From contig CAZFKP010000020.1 of the NCBI GenBank assembly GCA_964518725.1, forward strand, positions 1-48,836: a DNA stretch of 48,836 bases, in the 5' to 3' direction. The translations under genes and the position numbers were made by a program. The notes below the pieces were generated by a model. The model had not been told where the DNA came from. It saw only the letters and a program-made list of their open reading frames with translations, and searched no databases. Shown here piece by piece: positions 31,869 through 40,906 of the stretch. This DNA comes from JANRKF01 sp964518725 (GTDB lineage Bacteria > Pseudomonadota > Alphaproteobacteria > Rickettsiales > SXRF01). The stretch's first letter is position 1; each line of letters starts with the position of its first letter.

Positions 31869-34019
31869 ATGATTCAACTGCAAGAACTTACCGACAAGCT
31901 AAAATCCTACGATCCGGAGGCCAATGCGGCACTGGTCGAGCGTGCCTATGAGTTTGCGATGAAGGCACACGGGCCGCAGAAACGCGCATCGGGGGATCCC
32001 TATTTCTCGCATCCGGTAGAGGTCGCCTACAAACTTACCGAGTACCGGCTGGATACCACCTCGATCGTCACCGCCCTGCTCCACGATACGGTAGAAGACA
32101 CTGAGGCAACGCTCGAAGAAATTGAAGAAAAGTTTGGCACCGAAATCCGGAATCTGGTCGATGGCGTGACCAAGCTTTCGCGGCTTGAAGGCAAATCCGA
32201 AAACATGAAACAGGCGGAAAATTTCCGCAAGCTATTGATCGCCATGAGTGAGGATATCCGCGTGCTTCTGGTCAAGCTTGCCGACCGCTTGCACAACATG
32301 GAAACGCTGAAACATATCAGCAATCCGGAAAAGCGCCAGCGTATTGCCAAGGAAACAGTGGATATTTACGCTTCGCTCGCCGAACGCATCGGCATGCGTA
32401 ACATGAAGGAAGAACTTCAGGATCTCGCGTTTGCGGAGCTACAGCCCGATGCCCGTGCGTCCATTATCAAGCGGCTGCATTTCCTGCGCGAGCAAGGCGC
32501 CGACGAGCTTGAGAAGGTGCGCGACAACCTGCGGCAGAAACTTGCCGAAGGCGGGCTAGCGCATGCAGAAATTTCGGGGCGCGAGAAAAAGCCCTATTCC
32601 ATCTGGAGCAAGATGGAGAACAAAAATATTTCCTTCGAGCAATTGTCCGACATCGTGGCGTTCCGCATTATCGTCGAGTCGATTCCCGAATGCTACCAGG
32701 CACTCGGTGTCATCCACGCGGCATGGCACATTATTCCCGGCAAGTTCAAGGATTACATCTCAACGCCAAAGTCCAACGGCTACCAGTCGCTGCACACCTC
32801 GGTGCTTGGCCCCGGCCAGCAGAAAGTCGAAATCCAGATTCGCACCCGCGAGATGCATGAGCTGGCAGAATACGGGCTGGCGGCGCATTGGTCGTATAAA
32901 CAGAACGGCAACGCCCTCAAAGATGGCAAGCAATTCCGCTGGATACGCGAGCTGCTGGAGATTTTGGAGCAGTCCTCGAACCCAGAAGAGTTTCTGGAAA
33001 ATACCAAGCTTGAAATGTATCAGGATCAGGTGTTCTGCTTCTCGCCAAAGGGCGACATCCTTGCGTTTCCGCGTGGCGCGACGCCGGTGGATTTCGCCTA
33101 TGCGGTGCATAGTGGCGTCGGCGATACCTGTGTCGGCGCAAAAATCAACGGCCGCATCGTGCCGCTCCGCACCAAACTTAAAAACGGCGATCAGGTCGAA
33201 ATTATCACTAGCAAAACCCAGACGCCAAGCCCAAGCTGGGAGCGCTTTGTCGTCACCGGCAAGGCACGCGCAGAAATCCGCAAGTTTGTGCGTACCCAGC
33301 AACGCACCGAATATATCGCACTTGGACGCGCCGTGCTCACCAAGATGTTCAAGCAGGAGGGCGAAGATTTTAACGAAAAAATGATCGAGCCGCACCTGCC
33401 GCATTTTGGTAAAAAGGAAGTGGATGACTTGCTGGCAGAAGTCGGGGAAGGTATGCTTTCCCGCCAGCAGGTAACCGAAGTCGTGCTCGGCCGCAAGAAG
33501 CCAATGACTGCACCAGGGATGCTTTCCAGCCTGTCAAACCCGTTCCGCAAAAAGAAATCCGGCAGTGACGCACCGATGCCAATCAAGGGACTGATCCCAG
33601 GGATGGCGCTGCATTTCGCCGGTTGCTGCCATCCAATTCCGGGCGATAAAATCGTCGGCATCGTCACCACCGGCAAGGGCGTGACCATCCACACGATGGA
33701 TTGCGAAACGCTGGAAAATTATGCCGACGCACCGGAGCGCTGGATCGACGTGGCATGGGAAAAAGATTCGCTGGAAGCCGCCCATATCGGCCGCCTGCGC
33801 GCGCATATCAGCCACGAACCCGCTGCACTCGCAACCGTCACCAACGTTATCGCCAAAGACGGGGGCAACATCAACAACCTGAAAATCACCAACCGCTCAA
33901 CGGATTTCTTCGAGATACTGGTCGATATCGAGGTAAAGGATGTGCACCACCTGAATAATATCATCGCCAACCTCCGCGCCAAAGAGGTGGTGCAGAGTGT
34001 GGAAAGGTGGCAGACGTGA
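31869..34019 (+). CDS. rsh: Bifunctional (p)ppGpp synthetase/hydrolase (RelA/SpoT homologue)
   Basis: The 716-residue enzyme makes and degrades (p)ppGpp in the stringent response. The start at 31869 (MIQLQELTDKLKSY) is preferred because it gives the usual N-terminus; an in-frame ATG 19 codons upstream precedes residues unlike the family. The hydrolase HD domain has H48 and H72-D73 (LLHDTVEDT). The synthetase domain follows, with the G-loop TPKSNGYQSLHTS at about 299-311. A TGS domain begins near 395, and a zinc-finger-like segment (GCCHPIPGD) precedes the C-terminal ACT domain. As the only homologue seen here it is predicted bifunctional. Its end overlaps pdxJ by four bases. Confidence 0.96.
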   Translation: MIQLQELTDKLKSYDPEANAALVERAYEFAMKAHGPQKRASGDPYFSHPVEVAYKLTEYRLDTTSIVTALLHDTVEDTEATLEEIEEKFGTEIRNLVDGVTKLSRLEGKSENMKQAENFRKLLIAMSEDIRVLLVKLADRLHNMETLKHISNPEKRQRIAKETVDIYASLAERIGMRNMKEELQDLAFAELQPDARASIIKRLHFLREQGADELEKVRDNLRQKLAEGGLAHAEISGREKKPYSIWSKMENKNISFEQLSDIVAFRIIVESIPECYQALGVIHAAWHIIPGKFKDYISTPKSNGYQSLHTSVLGPGQQKVEIQIRTREMHELAEYGLAAHWSYKQNGNALKDGKQFRWIRELLEILEQSSNPEEFLENTKLEMYQDQVFCFSPKGDILAFPRGATPVDFAYAVHSGVGDTCVGAKINGRIVPLRTKLKNGDQVEIITSKTQTPSPSWERFVVTGKARAEIRKFVRTQQRTEYIALGRAVLTKMFKQEGEDFNEKMIEPHLPHFGKKEVDDLLAEVGEGMLSRQQVTEVVLGRKKPMTAPGMLSSLSNPFRKKKSGSDAPMPIKGLIPGMALHFAGCCHPIPGDKIVGIVTTGKGVTIHTMDCETLENYADAPERWIDVAWEKDSLEAAHIGRLRAHISHEPAALATVTNVIAKDGGNINNLKITNRSTDFFEILVDIEVKDVHHLNNIIANLRAKEVVQSVERWQT

Positions 34020-34723
34020 TCCGGCTCGGCATCAATATCGACCATGTGGCGACGATCCGCAATGCACGCGGAGGGGATCATCCCTGCCCGGTGCGGGCGG
34101 CGCTCATCGCCATGGAAGCCGGTGCCGACGGCATTACCGCGCATTTACGAGAAGACCGCCGCCACATCAAAGACCGTGATATGGAACGGCTGAAAGCCGA
34201 GATACCCCTGCCGCTCAATATGGAGATGGCGGCAACCGGCGAGATGCTTGCCATTGCGCTTCGCTTATACCCCCATGCAGTATGTATTGTGCCGGAAAAG
34301 CGTGAAGAAGTTACAACCGAGGGTGGACTTGATGTTGCAGCGAATGAATATACCCTAACCCAGTATATAGAAAAACTACAGGATAAGGGCATCCGCGTGT
34401 CGCTGTTCATTGCCCCCGATAGACAACAAATTGAAGCGGCTGCACAAACAGGCGCCAAGACAGTTGAGCTGCATACCGGCGCCTATGCCCATGGGGGGTA
34501 TGGCGCGGAAATAATTGCCAAGGCCGCCGCGCATGCACGCTCTCTTGGCCTGGAAGTTCACGCCGGGCATGGGCTGAATTACGATAATGTCGCGCCGATC
34601 GCGGCGATTCCTGAAATTGTGGAACTCAACATTGGTCATTTCCTGATGGGCGAAGCAATGTTCGCCGGCATGCACGAAGCCATCCGCCAGATGCGGAAGC
34701 GGATGGACGAGGCGCGCCTATGA
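34016..34723 (+). CDS. pdxJ: Pyridoxine 5'-phosphate synthase
   Basis: PdxJ joins 3-amino-2-oxopropyl phosphate with deoxyxylulose 5-phosphate to form pyridoxine phosphate. I prefer the GTG at 34016, giving 235 residues that begin MIRLGINIDHVATIRNARGG, the family start. It overlaps the rsh stop as GTGA, with AAAGGTGG about six bases upstream. A GTG three codons earlier is also possible. Later motifs include ITAHLREDRRHI and AGHGLNYDNV. It is followed by acpS with an ATGA overlap. Confidence 0.95.
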   Translation: MIRLGINIDHVATIRNARGGDHPCPVRAALIAMEAGADGITAHLREDRRHIKDRDMERLKAEIPLPLNMEMAATGEMLAIALRLYPHAVCIVPEKREEVTTEGGLDVAANEYTLTQYIEKLQDKGIRVSLFIAPDRQQIEAAAQTGAKTVELHTGAYAHGGYGAEIIAKAAAHARSLGLEVHAGHGLNYDNVAPIAAIPEIVELNIGHFLMGEAMFAGMHEAIRQMRKRMDEARL

Positions 34724-35109
34724 TGCTAGGCACCGGCATCGACATGGTGGATATCCGCCGCATTGAGAAGCTCCTGACCAAGCGTTTTATCACCCGTATC
34801 TTTACGCCCGCTGAACAGACCGCCTGCGACAGCAGGAAGGAGCGCGTCGCAGCCTATGCCAAACGCTTTGCAGCGAAAGAAGCCGCCGCCAAGGCACTCG
34901 GTTCAGGTATCGGCAAAGATGCGCTGTTCAAAGACATTGAAGTGAGCAATGATGCCAGCGGCGCGCCACACTTAACGCTAAACGGTAGAGCGCTGGTACG
35001 ACTCAAGAAAATCACGCCCAAAGGATATAAACCCAAGCTTTTCCTTGCACTCTCCGATGAATTTCCGTATGCCATCGCCTCGGTAACCATTGAGGCAATT
35101 CCAGCATAG
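34720..35109 (+). CDS. acpS: Holo-[acyl-carrier-protein] synthase
   Basis: AcpS transfers the phosphopantetheine arm of CoA onto acyl carrier protein. The 129-residue protein has the family motifs GTGIDMVDIRRIEKLL with the metal-binding Asp8, and RFAAKEAAAKALGSG with the second acidic ligand. The length is normal. It overlaps pdxJ by four bases, the widespread alphaproteobacterial rsh-pdxJ-acpS order. Here it is followed by hemD rather than the usual lepB-rnc-era. Confidence 0.96.
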   Translation: MMLGTGIDMVDIRRIEKLLTKRFITRIFTPAEQTACDSRKERVAAYAKRFAAKEAAAKALGSGIGKDALFKDIEVSNDASGAPHLTLNGRALVRLKKITPKGYKPKLFLALSDEFPYAIASVTIEAIPA

Positions 35110-35113
35110 TGTT

Positions 35114-35842
35114 ATGAGCAAAACGATTCTGGTAACCCGCGCCAAAGGCGACGAACATGAAATCACCGAAGCGCTCCAGCAGCTCGGTCATCATGTGATT
35201 CATGAGCCGCTCACTGAAATATTCCTGAACCATACCATCCGCGCCGAGATGGAGCAGGCAATGATCGATGAACCGAACGCGATCCTTATCACCAGCAAAC
35301 ATGCGGCACAGGCACTGGCGCTGCTATCGGACATTCGTGACATCTGCATGCTGGCCGTGGGCACAGCGACTGCTGAGGCGCTAATGTCGCTCGGTTTCTC
35401 ACGTGTTTATGACACTGGTGGAACGCTGGAATCCATGCTTGATTATATCCGTGACGGTTATGACGACGATGCGCGCTTCCTCTATATTTCCGGCGATCAT
35501 ATCCGCTCTGACCTGCCGATGATTCTCAGTAGTTTCGGGATGGCCTGCACACGAGTGGTGGCCTACCACGCGCTTGCGGCGGAAACGCTATCGGATACTC
35601 TCACCCATCAGATCAAGCGCGGACAGGTGGATGCGGTTACATTTTTCTCGCCACGCAACGCCGAAATCTTCGCCACATTGCTCGAACAGGCAGAATGTGT
35701 GAGAGCCAGCGCCCAGATGGACGCTTTCGTAGTGAGCGACGATGTTGCCGCCGCGGCCGATGCTCTCGACTGGCGGCAAATCGTTATTGCCGAAAAGCCA
35801 ACACTTGCATCCCTCGTCCAGAGCGTGGATAATAGCTACTGA
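35114..35842 (+). CDS. hemD: Uroporphyrinogen-III synthase
   Basis: HemD closes hydroxymethylbilane to uroporphyrinogen III in tetrapyrrole synthesis. The start at 35114 gives 242 residues (MSKTILVTRAKGDEHEITEAL). Features matching this poorly conserved family are the N-terminal VTRAKGDE, AILITSKHAAQAL, LAVGTATAEALMSLGF, LYISGDHIRSDLP and TFFSPRNAEIFATLL. The context with Mic60-like and HemY-like genes downstream supports the call. No hemC is adjacent. Confidence 0.9.
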   Translation: MSKTILVTRAKGDEHEITEALQQLGHHVIHEPLTEIFLNHTIRAEMEQAMIDEPNAILITSKHAAQALALLSDIRDICMLAVGTATAEALMSLGFSRVYDTGGTLESMLDYIRDGYDDDARFLYISGDHIRSDLPMILSSFGMACTRVVAYHALAAETLSDTLTHQIKRGQVDAVTFFSPRNAEIFATLLEQAECVRASAQMDAFVVSDDVAAAADALDWRQIVIAEKPTLASLVQSVDNSY

Positions 35843-35861
35843 TTTTCAGTCGCGAGGATGT

Positions 35862-36737
35862 ATGGAACCAGAAATAGAAACTCCGCCTGCGCCGTCGCGC
35901 CGACGCAATGTTATCGCAAGCTTCCGCACGCTGGGGGTTACGTTGCTGATATTGGCTGCCGTATGGGTGATGATGCGTTATGTGTTAACGCCATTGGTGT
36001 TTAGCGGAAATACAGCAGTGATAGAAGATACGGGAATGCTCGAACAACGCATTGCACAGATTGAAAGCAAGGTGACGGCACTTGAAAACAAACCCGAACC
36101 GGCAACGATTGACCTAGCGCCGCTGGAAAGCCGCATTGCTGCGCTGGAGGGCGCCCCGAAAGCGGAGGCACCACCTGCTGCCGTGCCTACCATCGACCAT
36201 GCGGAAATCGACACACTGAAGGCCGAGATCGAATCGCTCAAAGCCAATAGCCAGGCTACCGTACGAAGTGTGCTGCTTATTACCCAGCTGCAGGATGCTA
36301 TCCGTACCGGCAGACCTTATGCCAGCGAGATGACGGCACTGATCGCGCTGCACCCGGAGATGGAAAAAACGCTGGCGCCGATCGGGCCTTACCGTGCCAC
36401 CGGGGTAGCAACACTCGCAGCACTGAACGAGCAGTTTGCCCGCACCATCGACCCGGCGCTTCATCCTGAAACCGCTGATAAGAGCCTGGTAGCCAACTTG
36501 CAATCGCTGGTAAAAATCCGCAAGGTCGGTGCTAGTCAGAAAGGCAACGATGATGAATCAATCATCGCCCGTGCCGAGGCCGCACTCACCAAGGGCGAGG
36601 TCGCGGCAGCAGTGAGTGAAATCAGCACGCTCTCACCGATCGGCGCCAAAAACTTTGCCGGGTGGAAAGAGCGCGCCGAGGCTAACCTTGCGGCACAGTC
36701 CGTGGCCGCGACCCTCGCGCAGGAACTGGCAAAATGA
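35862..36737 (+). CDS. Mic60/mitofilin-like inner-membrane protein
   Basis: The 291-residue protein has a short cytoplasmic N-terminus, one membrane helix at about 25-45, and a coiled-coil region at about 60-130. It ends in a helical domain with LITQLQDAIRTGRPYASEMTAL, which matches the mitofilin/COG4223 family found beside hemY in alphaproteobacteria. Bacterial Mic60 has been linked to intracytoplasmic membranes and to outer/inner membrane contact. The start at 35862 has a GAGG site just upstream. It lies in the hemD-HemY group with a four-base overlap to the next gene. Confidence 0.85.
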   Translation: MEPEIETPPAPSRRRNVIASFRTLGVTLLILAAVWVMMRYVLTPLVFSGNTAVIEDTGMLEQRIAQIESKVTALENKPEPATIDLAPLESRIAALEGAPKAEAPPAAVPTIDHAEIDTLKAEIESLKANSQATVRSVLLITQLQDAIRTGRPYASEMTALIALHPEMEKTLAPIGPYRATGVATLAALNEQFARTIDPALHPETADKSLVANLQSLVKIRKVGASQKGNDDESIIARAEAALTKGEVAAAVSEISTLSPIGAKNFAGWKERAEANLAAQSVAATLAQELAK

Positions 36738-37747
36738 TCCTAATCCTCTGTTTGCTGGTCGTGGTCGGGGCGGTGGGGCTGCTGGCCGCATGGCTTGGCG
36801 AAAACCCCGGCACCGTGACCATGACATGGTTCGACGTGCAGATCGAGACCAACGTGGCGGTACTGCTTTTGTTCACCGCACTCGCCGTGGTGATGTGTAT
36901 TTTTTGTTACCACGTGCTTGCACGCATCGTGCTGGCACCCCTGCGCTTTTCCGAACGGCAGAACCTGAAATATTACCAGCAGGCGATCGCTGAAATCACC
37001 TATAGCGTTGCCGCGCTTGCCGCATCGGATATGGCTTCAGCAGCCGAGCACACGCGTAAAGCTGAAAAATTGCTCGGCACCACACCGCTGACACTCCTGC
37101 TGCGGGCGCAAATCAGCAAGAACGAAGGCAGCGATGCAGAAACCCGCGCTTTGCTCGAACAGCTGCTGGAATATAAAGAAACCGAGTATCTGGCGGCAAC
37201 ATCACTGGCTGATGTGGCTCAAAAACAAGCGGAGTTGCCAAAAGCCTTGCTGCTTGCCCGGCGGGCGCACCGCGTGAACCCGAAAGAATCGCTTGGCGCA
37301 TGGGCAGTGTTTGACTTGCTACTGCGTGACGGCCAACTCCAGGAAGCGGAAATCCATATCCAGCATTCGCGCAAGACCCGCGCTTTCTCACGTGCCGATG
37401 TGCGCGCTGCACGCGGAAAACTTGCCCTGCGGCAGGCGGAAATTGCTTCTGCAAGCTTACAAAAAGAACAGGCGCTGGCGTTGGCAGAGCAGGCAGTGCG
37501 CGGCTTGCCGGGAAACATAGCCGCAGCCGAACTTGCTGCCGGACTTGCTATTGAAACCAACCGGCCTGCCCGTGCATTAAAGTTGATTCAGGCGCAGTGG
37601 AAAATCGACCCGAGCACCAAACTTGCGGAGCTTTTTAATACTGCAACCAGCAACTGGAAGCCTGCCAAGAAAGAAGCGATGATCGAACGTTTGCGCGCAA
37701 GCAACGGCGGCAACGCGCTAAATGTTCTGCTGAACCGGGGATCCTAG
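36734..37747 (+). CDS. HemY-like TPR membrane protein
   Basis: The 337-residue protein has two N-terminal membrane helices (about 1-20 and 38-60) with WLGENPGTVTMTWFDVQIET between them, typical of the HemY N-terminal domain. The rest is a helical TPR-rich region. HemY homologues occur in haem operons; the exact biochemical role is not settled. It is not the oxygen-dependent protoporphyrinogen oxidase also called HemY. It starts within the Mic60-like stop codon (ATGA) and ends convergent with the next gene. Confidence 0.9.
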   Translation: MILILCLLVVVGAVGLLAAWLGENPGTVTMTWFDVQIETNVAVLLLFTALAVVMCIFCYHVLARIVLAPLRFSERQNLKYYQQAIAEITYSVAALAASDMASAAEHTRKAEKLLGTTPLTLLLRAQISKNEGSDAETRALLEQLLEYKETEYLAATSLADVAQKQAELPKALLLARRAHRVNPKESLGAWAVFDLLLRDGQLQEAEIHIQHSRKTRAFSRADVRAARGKLALRQAEIASASLQKEQALALAEQAVRGLPGNIAAAELAAGLAIETNRPARALKLIQAQWKIDPSTKLAELFNTATSNWKPAKKEAMIERLRASNGGNALNVLLNRGS

Positions 37748-38304
37748 AGTTGCGGTGACAGTGCTGGATCGGGCAGAGGCTCGCTGCCGGGCTGTGGCGT
37801 TGCATCCATCACAGAGCTTCCCTTGTCTTCTTTGGGCTGCACCGGACTGGCTACAAAGATCGGCTTGGCATTGGCTACACGGGCGGCGCCAGTCATCGAC
37901 TGATTCTGCTTGGCGATCCGTGCGGTCGGCAAGGCGGTCATCTGCGCCACTGGTGGCGGTTTAATCGCATCACCCTGATATCCTACCAGCTTGTGGCTCA
38001 TGCCGGGCATCGCGTCGCGGTAACAGAGGATATCCTGAAACACCTGATAACAATAGGATGGCGGCACCGGCTTTGGGGATGCATCCGGCAAGGGTGTAAG
38101 CCACCATTCCCGGAGCTTCATCGCGGTTTTCTTAGTTTGGTCGCGCACATTGCCAGCCACGCGCACAGTATGCCGCTCGGCATTGCTCTCAGCAATTTGC
38201 GCGTCCTCTTTTACCTGCGCCTTGATCGCTTCCTTGTCCTGCTCATTAGTTTCGCAGGCGGCAAGAAGAAAAAGCACAGGGAATATCGACAGGTAAGGCT
38301 TCAT
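37744..38304 (-). CDS. Lipoprotein of unknown function
   Basis: The 186-residue protein has a lipoprotein signal with lipobox LAAC (Cys17). A charged helical segment follows to about residue 70, then a conserved-looking stretch SYCYQVFQDILCYRD with two cysteines. The tail is long and rich in Ala, Pro and Gln. I do not recognise a named domain. Its end overlaps the HemY-like gene by four bases and its start lies three bases after the SDR stop, so it probably belongs to the gatC-gatA-gatB-SDR transcript. Confidence 0.8.
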   Translation of the reverse strand: MKPYLSIFPVLFLLAACETNEQDKEAIKAQVKEDAQIAESNAERHTVRVAGNVRDQTKKTAMKLREWWLTPLPDASPKPVPPSYCYQVFQDILCYRDAMPGMSHKLVGYQGDAIKPPPVAQMTALPTARIAKQNQSMTGAARVANAKPIFVASPVQPKEDKGSSVMDATPQPGSEPLPDPALSPQL

Positions 38305-38307
38305 ACA

Positions 38308-39120
38308 CTACTCCGCCAGGCTACTTTGCAAACATTGTGCCAATCCTTCACGGTACGTAGGATAGCGCAATTCCACCCCCAGCTCACGCTTAATCTTTTC
38401 ATTCCTGACCCGGCGGTTGGCGGCATAAAATTCACGTCCCATCGGGGAAAGTTCCACCTGCTCATAGGGTATCAACGGCGGAGGCTCTATACCGAGCAAA
38501 TGCGCCGCATGGGCGACCACCTCATGCGCCGGCGCCGGTTCGTTGTCACACACATTATACACACTGCCGGGGTTAGGGGATCCCATCGACGCCACGACCG
38601 TCTGTGCAATGTCTTCGACATGGATGCGTGAAAACACCTGCCCGGGCTTATCGATCCGCCGCGCCGCGCCGCCGCGCACATCGTCAATGGCGCTCCTGCC
38701 CGGCCCGTAAATACCGGCCAACCGGAAGACATGGCCGCCACGCGAAAGCCACTCTTTCTCAGCGGCCACCCGGCGATTCAACCGCTCGTTATTCGGACGT
38801 AATTCGCTGGTTTCATCCACCCACGCGCCGCCCCAATCGCCATAGACGCCGGTGGTGGAGAGGTAGAATAAGTGAGGCACTAGGCTTTGGGCATGAGGGA
38901 TTAACGGTAAAACAATATCACCATTTTCCTGTGGTGGGATGCTGGAAAGGATATGCGTGACATTTGCTTCCGGCTCATTGCCAACACTAATGCCTAATGC
39001 CTCAAGCTTCCTTGCCTTCTGTGCATCCCGCGTCGTGCCGGAAACGTTGACCCCCCTGCTCATCGCCAGCTTTGCAATTGCGAGCGAGGAGTAGCCGAGG
39101 CCAAAGATAAAGAGATGCAT
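38308..39120 (-). CDS. SDR-family NAD(P)-dependent epimerase/reductase
   Basis: The 270-residue protein has the dinucleotide-binding start MHLFIFGLGYSSLAIAKLA with a GxGxxS loop. Further motifs are YLSTTGVYGDWGGAW, ERLNRRVAAEKEWL and FRLAGIYGPGRSAIDDV. It is in the YeeZ/atypical extended SDR group, and the substrate is unknown. The start overlaps the gatB stop (TGATG), so the two are co-translated. Confidence 0.87.
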   Translation of the reverse strand: MHLFIFGLGYSSLAIAKLAMSRGVNVSGTTRDAQKARKLEALGISVGNEPEANVTHILSSIPPQENGDIVLPLIPHAQSLVPHLFYLSTTGVYGDWGGAWVDETSELRPNNERLNRRVAAEKEWLSRGGHVFRLAGIYGPGRSAIDDVRGGAARRIDKPGQVFSRIHVEDIAQTVVASMGSPNPGSVYNVCDNEPAPAHEVVAHAAHLLGIEPPPLIPYEQVELSPMGREFYAANRRVRNEKIKRELGVELRYPTYREGLAQCLQSSLAE

Positions 39121-40562
39121 CAGGAAAGCTTTGTTTTCAGCAAATTATTAATCGCCGCAGGATTACCCTTGCCAGCCATCGCTTTCATCACCTGACCGAC
39201 AAAGAATCCAAAGAGCTTATCCTTGCCGGATTTATATTCCGCTACCTTATCCGGATTAGCAGCGATGACTTCGTTGATGACTTTTTCAATCGCACCGGTG
39301 TCGGTCACCTGCCTGAGGCCTTCTTCCTCAACAATGACAGTGGCATCCTTGCCCGATTCAAACATTTTATCGAGCACGTCTTTCGCGATTTTCCCACTGA
39401 CGGTATTGTCGGCGATAAGATCAAGCAAGCCCGCTAACTTAGCGGCGCTAATCGGCGTTTCTTCAAAAGGAATGCCTGCTTTATTGAGGCGACCAAATAA
39501 TTCTCCGGTCATCCAGTTGGAAGCAAGTTTGGCATCGCGCCCCTTGGCAAGCGCCTCATAATAATCGGTGGTTTCTTTCTCGGCCACGATTACACTCGCA
39601 TCATAGGCCGATAGCCCCATCGCCATGTAGCGTTCTTTTTTCTGGTCAGGGAGCTCAGGCAATGTACGCTTGATTTCGTCGACATAGGCTTGCGTAATCA
39701 CCAATGGCAGCAAGTCAGGATCGGGGAAATAGCGGTAGTCCATGGCGTCTTCCTTACTCCGCATGGTGCGGGTCTCGCCTTTGGTTGAGTCAAACAGGCG
39801 AGTTTCCTGGGTGATCGTCCCGCCGGATTCAAGGATTTCCACCTGCCGCATCGCCTCATATTCAATCGCCTTGTGGATGAAGCGCACGGAATTCACGTTC
39901 TTGATTTCACAGCGTGTGCCGAGCGGCTGCCCGGGCTTTCTTACCGACACGTTCGCATCGCAACGGAGGTTGCCTTTTTCCATATCGCCATCGCAAGTAC
40001 CGACATAGCGCACAATCGAGCGCAGTTTTTTCACATAAGCCGCCGCCTCATCCGCCGAGCGCATGTCCGGCTCACTCACGATTTCCATGAGCGCCACCCC
40101 GGCGCGGTTCAAATCGATATAGGAATATTTCGGGCTGTATTCATGCAGCGATTTTCCGGCGTCCTGCTCCACATGGATACGGGTGATACCGACCTCTTTC
40201 ACGCTGCCATCCGGCATGTCGAGAAGGATTTTACCCTTGCCGACGATGGGGTCGAGATATTGCGAAATCTGGTAACCCTGCGGCAGATCCGGATAGAAGT
40301 AATTTTTACGGTCGAACACGCTTCTTAAGTTGATTTCGGCGCCAAGCGCGAGGCCGGTACGCACCGCCAGCTCGATGGCTTTTTCGTTGATAACCGGCAG
40401 CATGCCTGGCATCGCCGCATCGACGAATGATACATTCATGTTGGTTTCCGCCCCAAACGCAATCGGCGCGCCGGAGAATAGCTTGCTGTTGGTCGCCATC
40501 TGGGCATGCACTTCCAGCCCGATGATAATTTCCCAATCGCCTGTATTTCCTTTGATCATCAT
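39120..40562 (-). CDS. gatB: Asp-tRNA(Asn)/Glu-tRNA(Gln) amidotransferase subunit B
   Basis: The 480-residue GatB subunit binds the mischarged tRNA and performs the phosphorylation and transamidation step of the GatCAB enzyme. Signature regions are IIGLEVHAQMATNSKLFSG at the start and YFYPDLPQGYQISQ. The C-terminal YqeY-like domain ends GQVMKAMAGKGNPAAINNLLKTKL. It is complete and normal in length. Two bases separate it from the extra 113-residue gene upstream, and it overlaps the SDR gene by one base. Confidence 0.97.
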   Translation of the reverse strand: MMIKGNTGDWEIIIGLEVHAQMATNSKLFSGAPIAFGAETNMNVSFVDAAMPGMLPVINEKAIELAVRTGLALGAEINLRSVFDRKNYFYPDLPQGYQISQYLDPIVGKGKILLDMPDGSVKEVGITRIHVEQDAGKSLHEYSPKYSYIDLNRAGVALMEIVSEPDMRSADEAAAYVKKLRSIVRYVGTCDGDMEKGNLRCDANVSVRKPGQPLGTRCEIKNVNSVRFIHKAIEYEAMRQVEILESGGTITQETRLFDSTKGETRTMRSKEDAMDYRYFPDPDLLPLVITQAYVDEIKRTLPELPDQKKERYMAMGLSAYDASVIVAEKETTDYYEALAKGRDAKLASNWMTGELFGRLNKAGIPFEETPISAAKLAGLLDLIADNTVSGKIAKDVLDKMFESGKDATVIVEEEGLRQVTDTGAIEKVINEVIAANPDKVAEYKSGKDKLFGFFVGQVMKAMAGKGNPAAINNLLKTKLS

Positions 40563-40564
40563 AA

Positions 40565-40906
40565 CTATAACCTTGGTCCTGTGTCATCACCGCGCATGCG
40601 ATGTCCTGTTCTGGTCGCCAGCGCGGCCTCTGTAACAAAATCCTGCTCCATGAGCGTTGCCAGCGCCTGCGCACTAATTCCCTGCACCGTCAAGCGACCC
40701 GCGTCGGGAAATACGTTGTACGGCACCCCTTCCCCAATCACCCGATTGATGTTGTTGGTCAGTTCAATCGCCTGCTCCAAACCTTGGCGCGGAGTAAAGC
40801 CGATCGATACCGATGCGGGAATAATCGTATCCGGAGCACTTTCATTGAAATGATCCAAGAGAGCTTCACCTTTGATTTTATCGAGCACTGTATCACTGAT
40901 TTTCAT
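40565..40906 (-). CDS. Unknown small protein between gatA and gatB
   Basis: The ATG at 40906 overlaps the gatA TGA (ATGA) and yields 113 residues (MKISDTVLDKIKGEALLDHF). It ends two bases before gatB, so it sits tightly inside the gat operon. The protein has no signal or membrane helix and looks mixed alpha/beta. The region VPYNVFPDAGRLTVQGISAQAL is the most distinctive. I do not recognise a family. A longer reading upstream would run inside gatA and is unlikely. Co-translation suggests a link to amidotransferase function or tRNA charging, but that is an inference. Confidence 0.75.
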   Translation of the reverse strand: MKISDTVLDKIKGEALLDHFNESAPDTIIPASVSIGFTPRQGLEQAIELTNNINRVIGEGVPYNVFPDAGRLTVQGISAQALATLMEQDFVTEAALATRTGHRMRGDDTGPRL

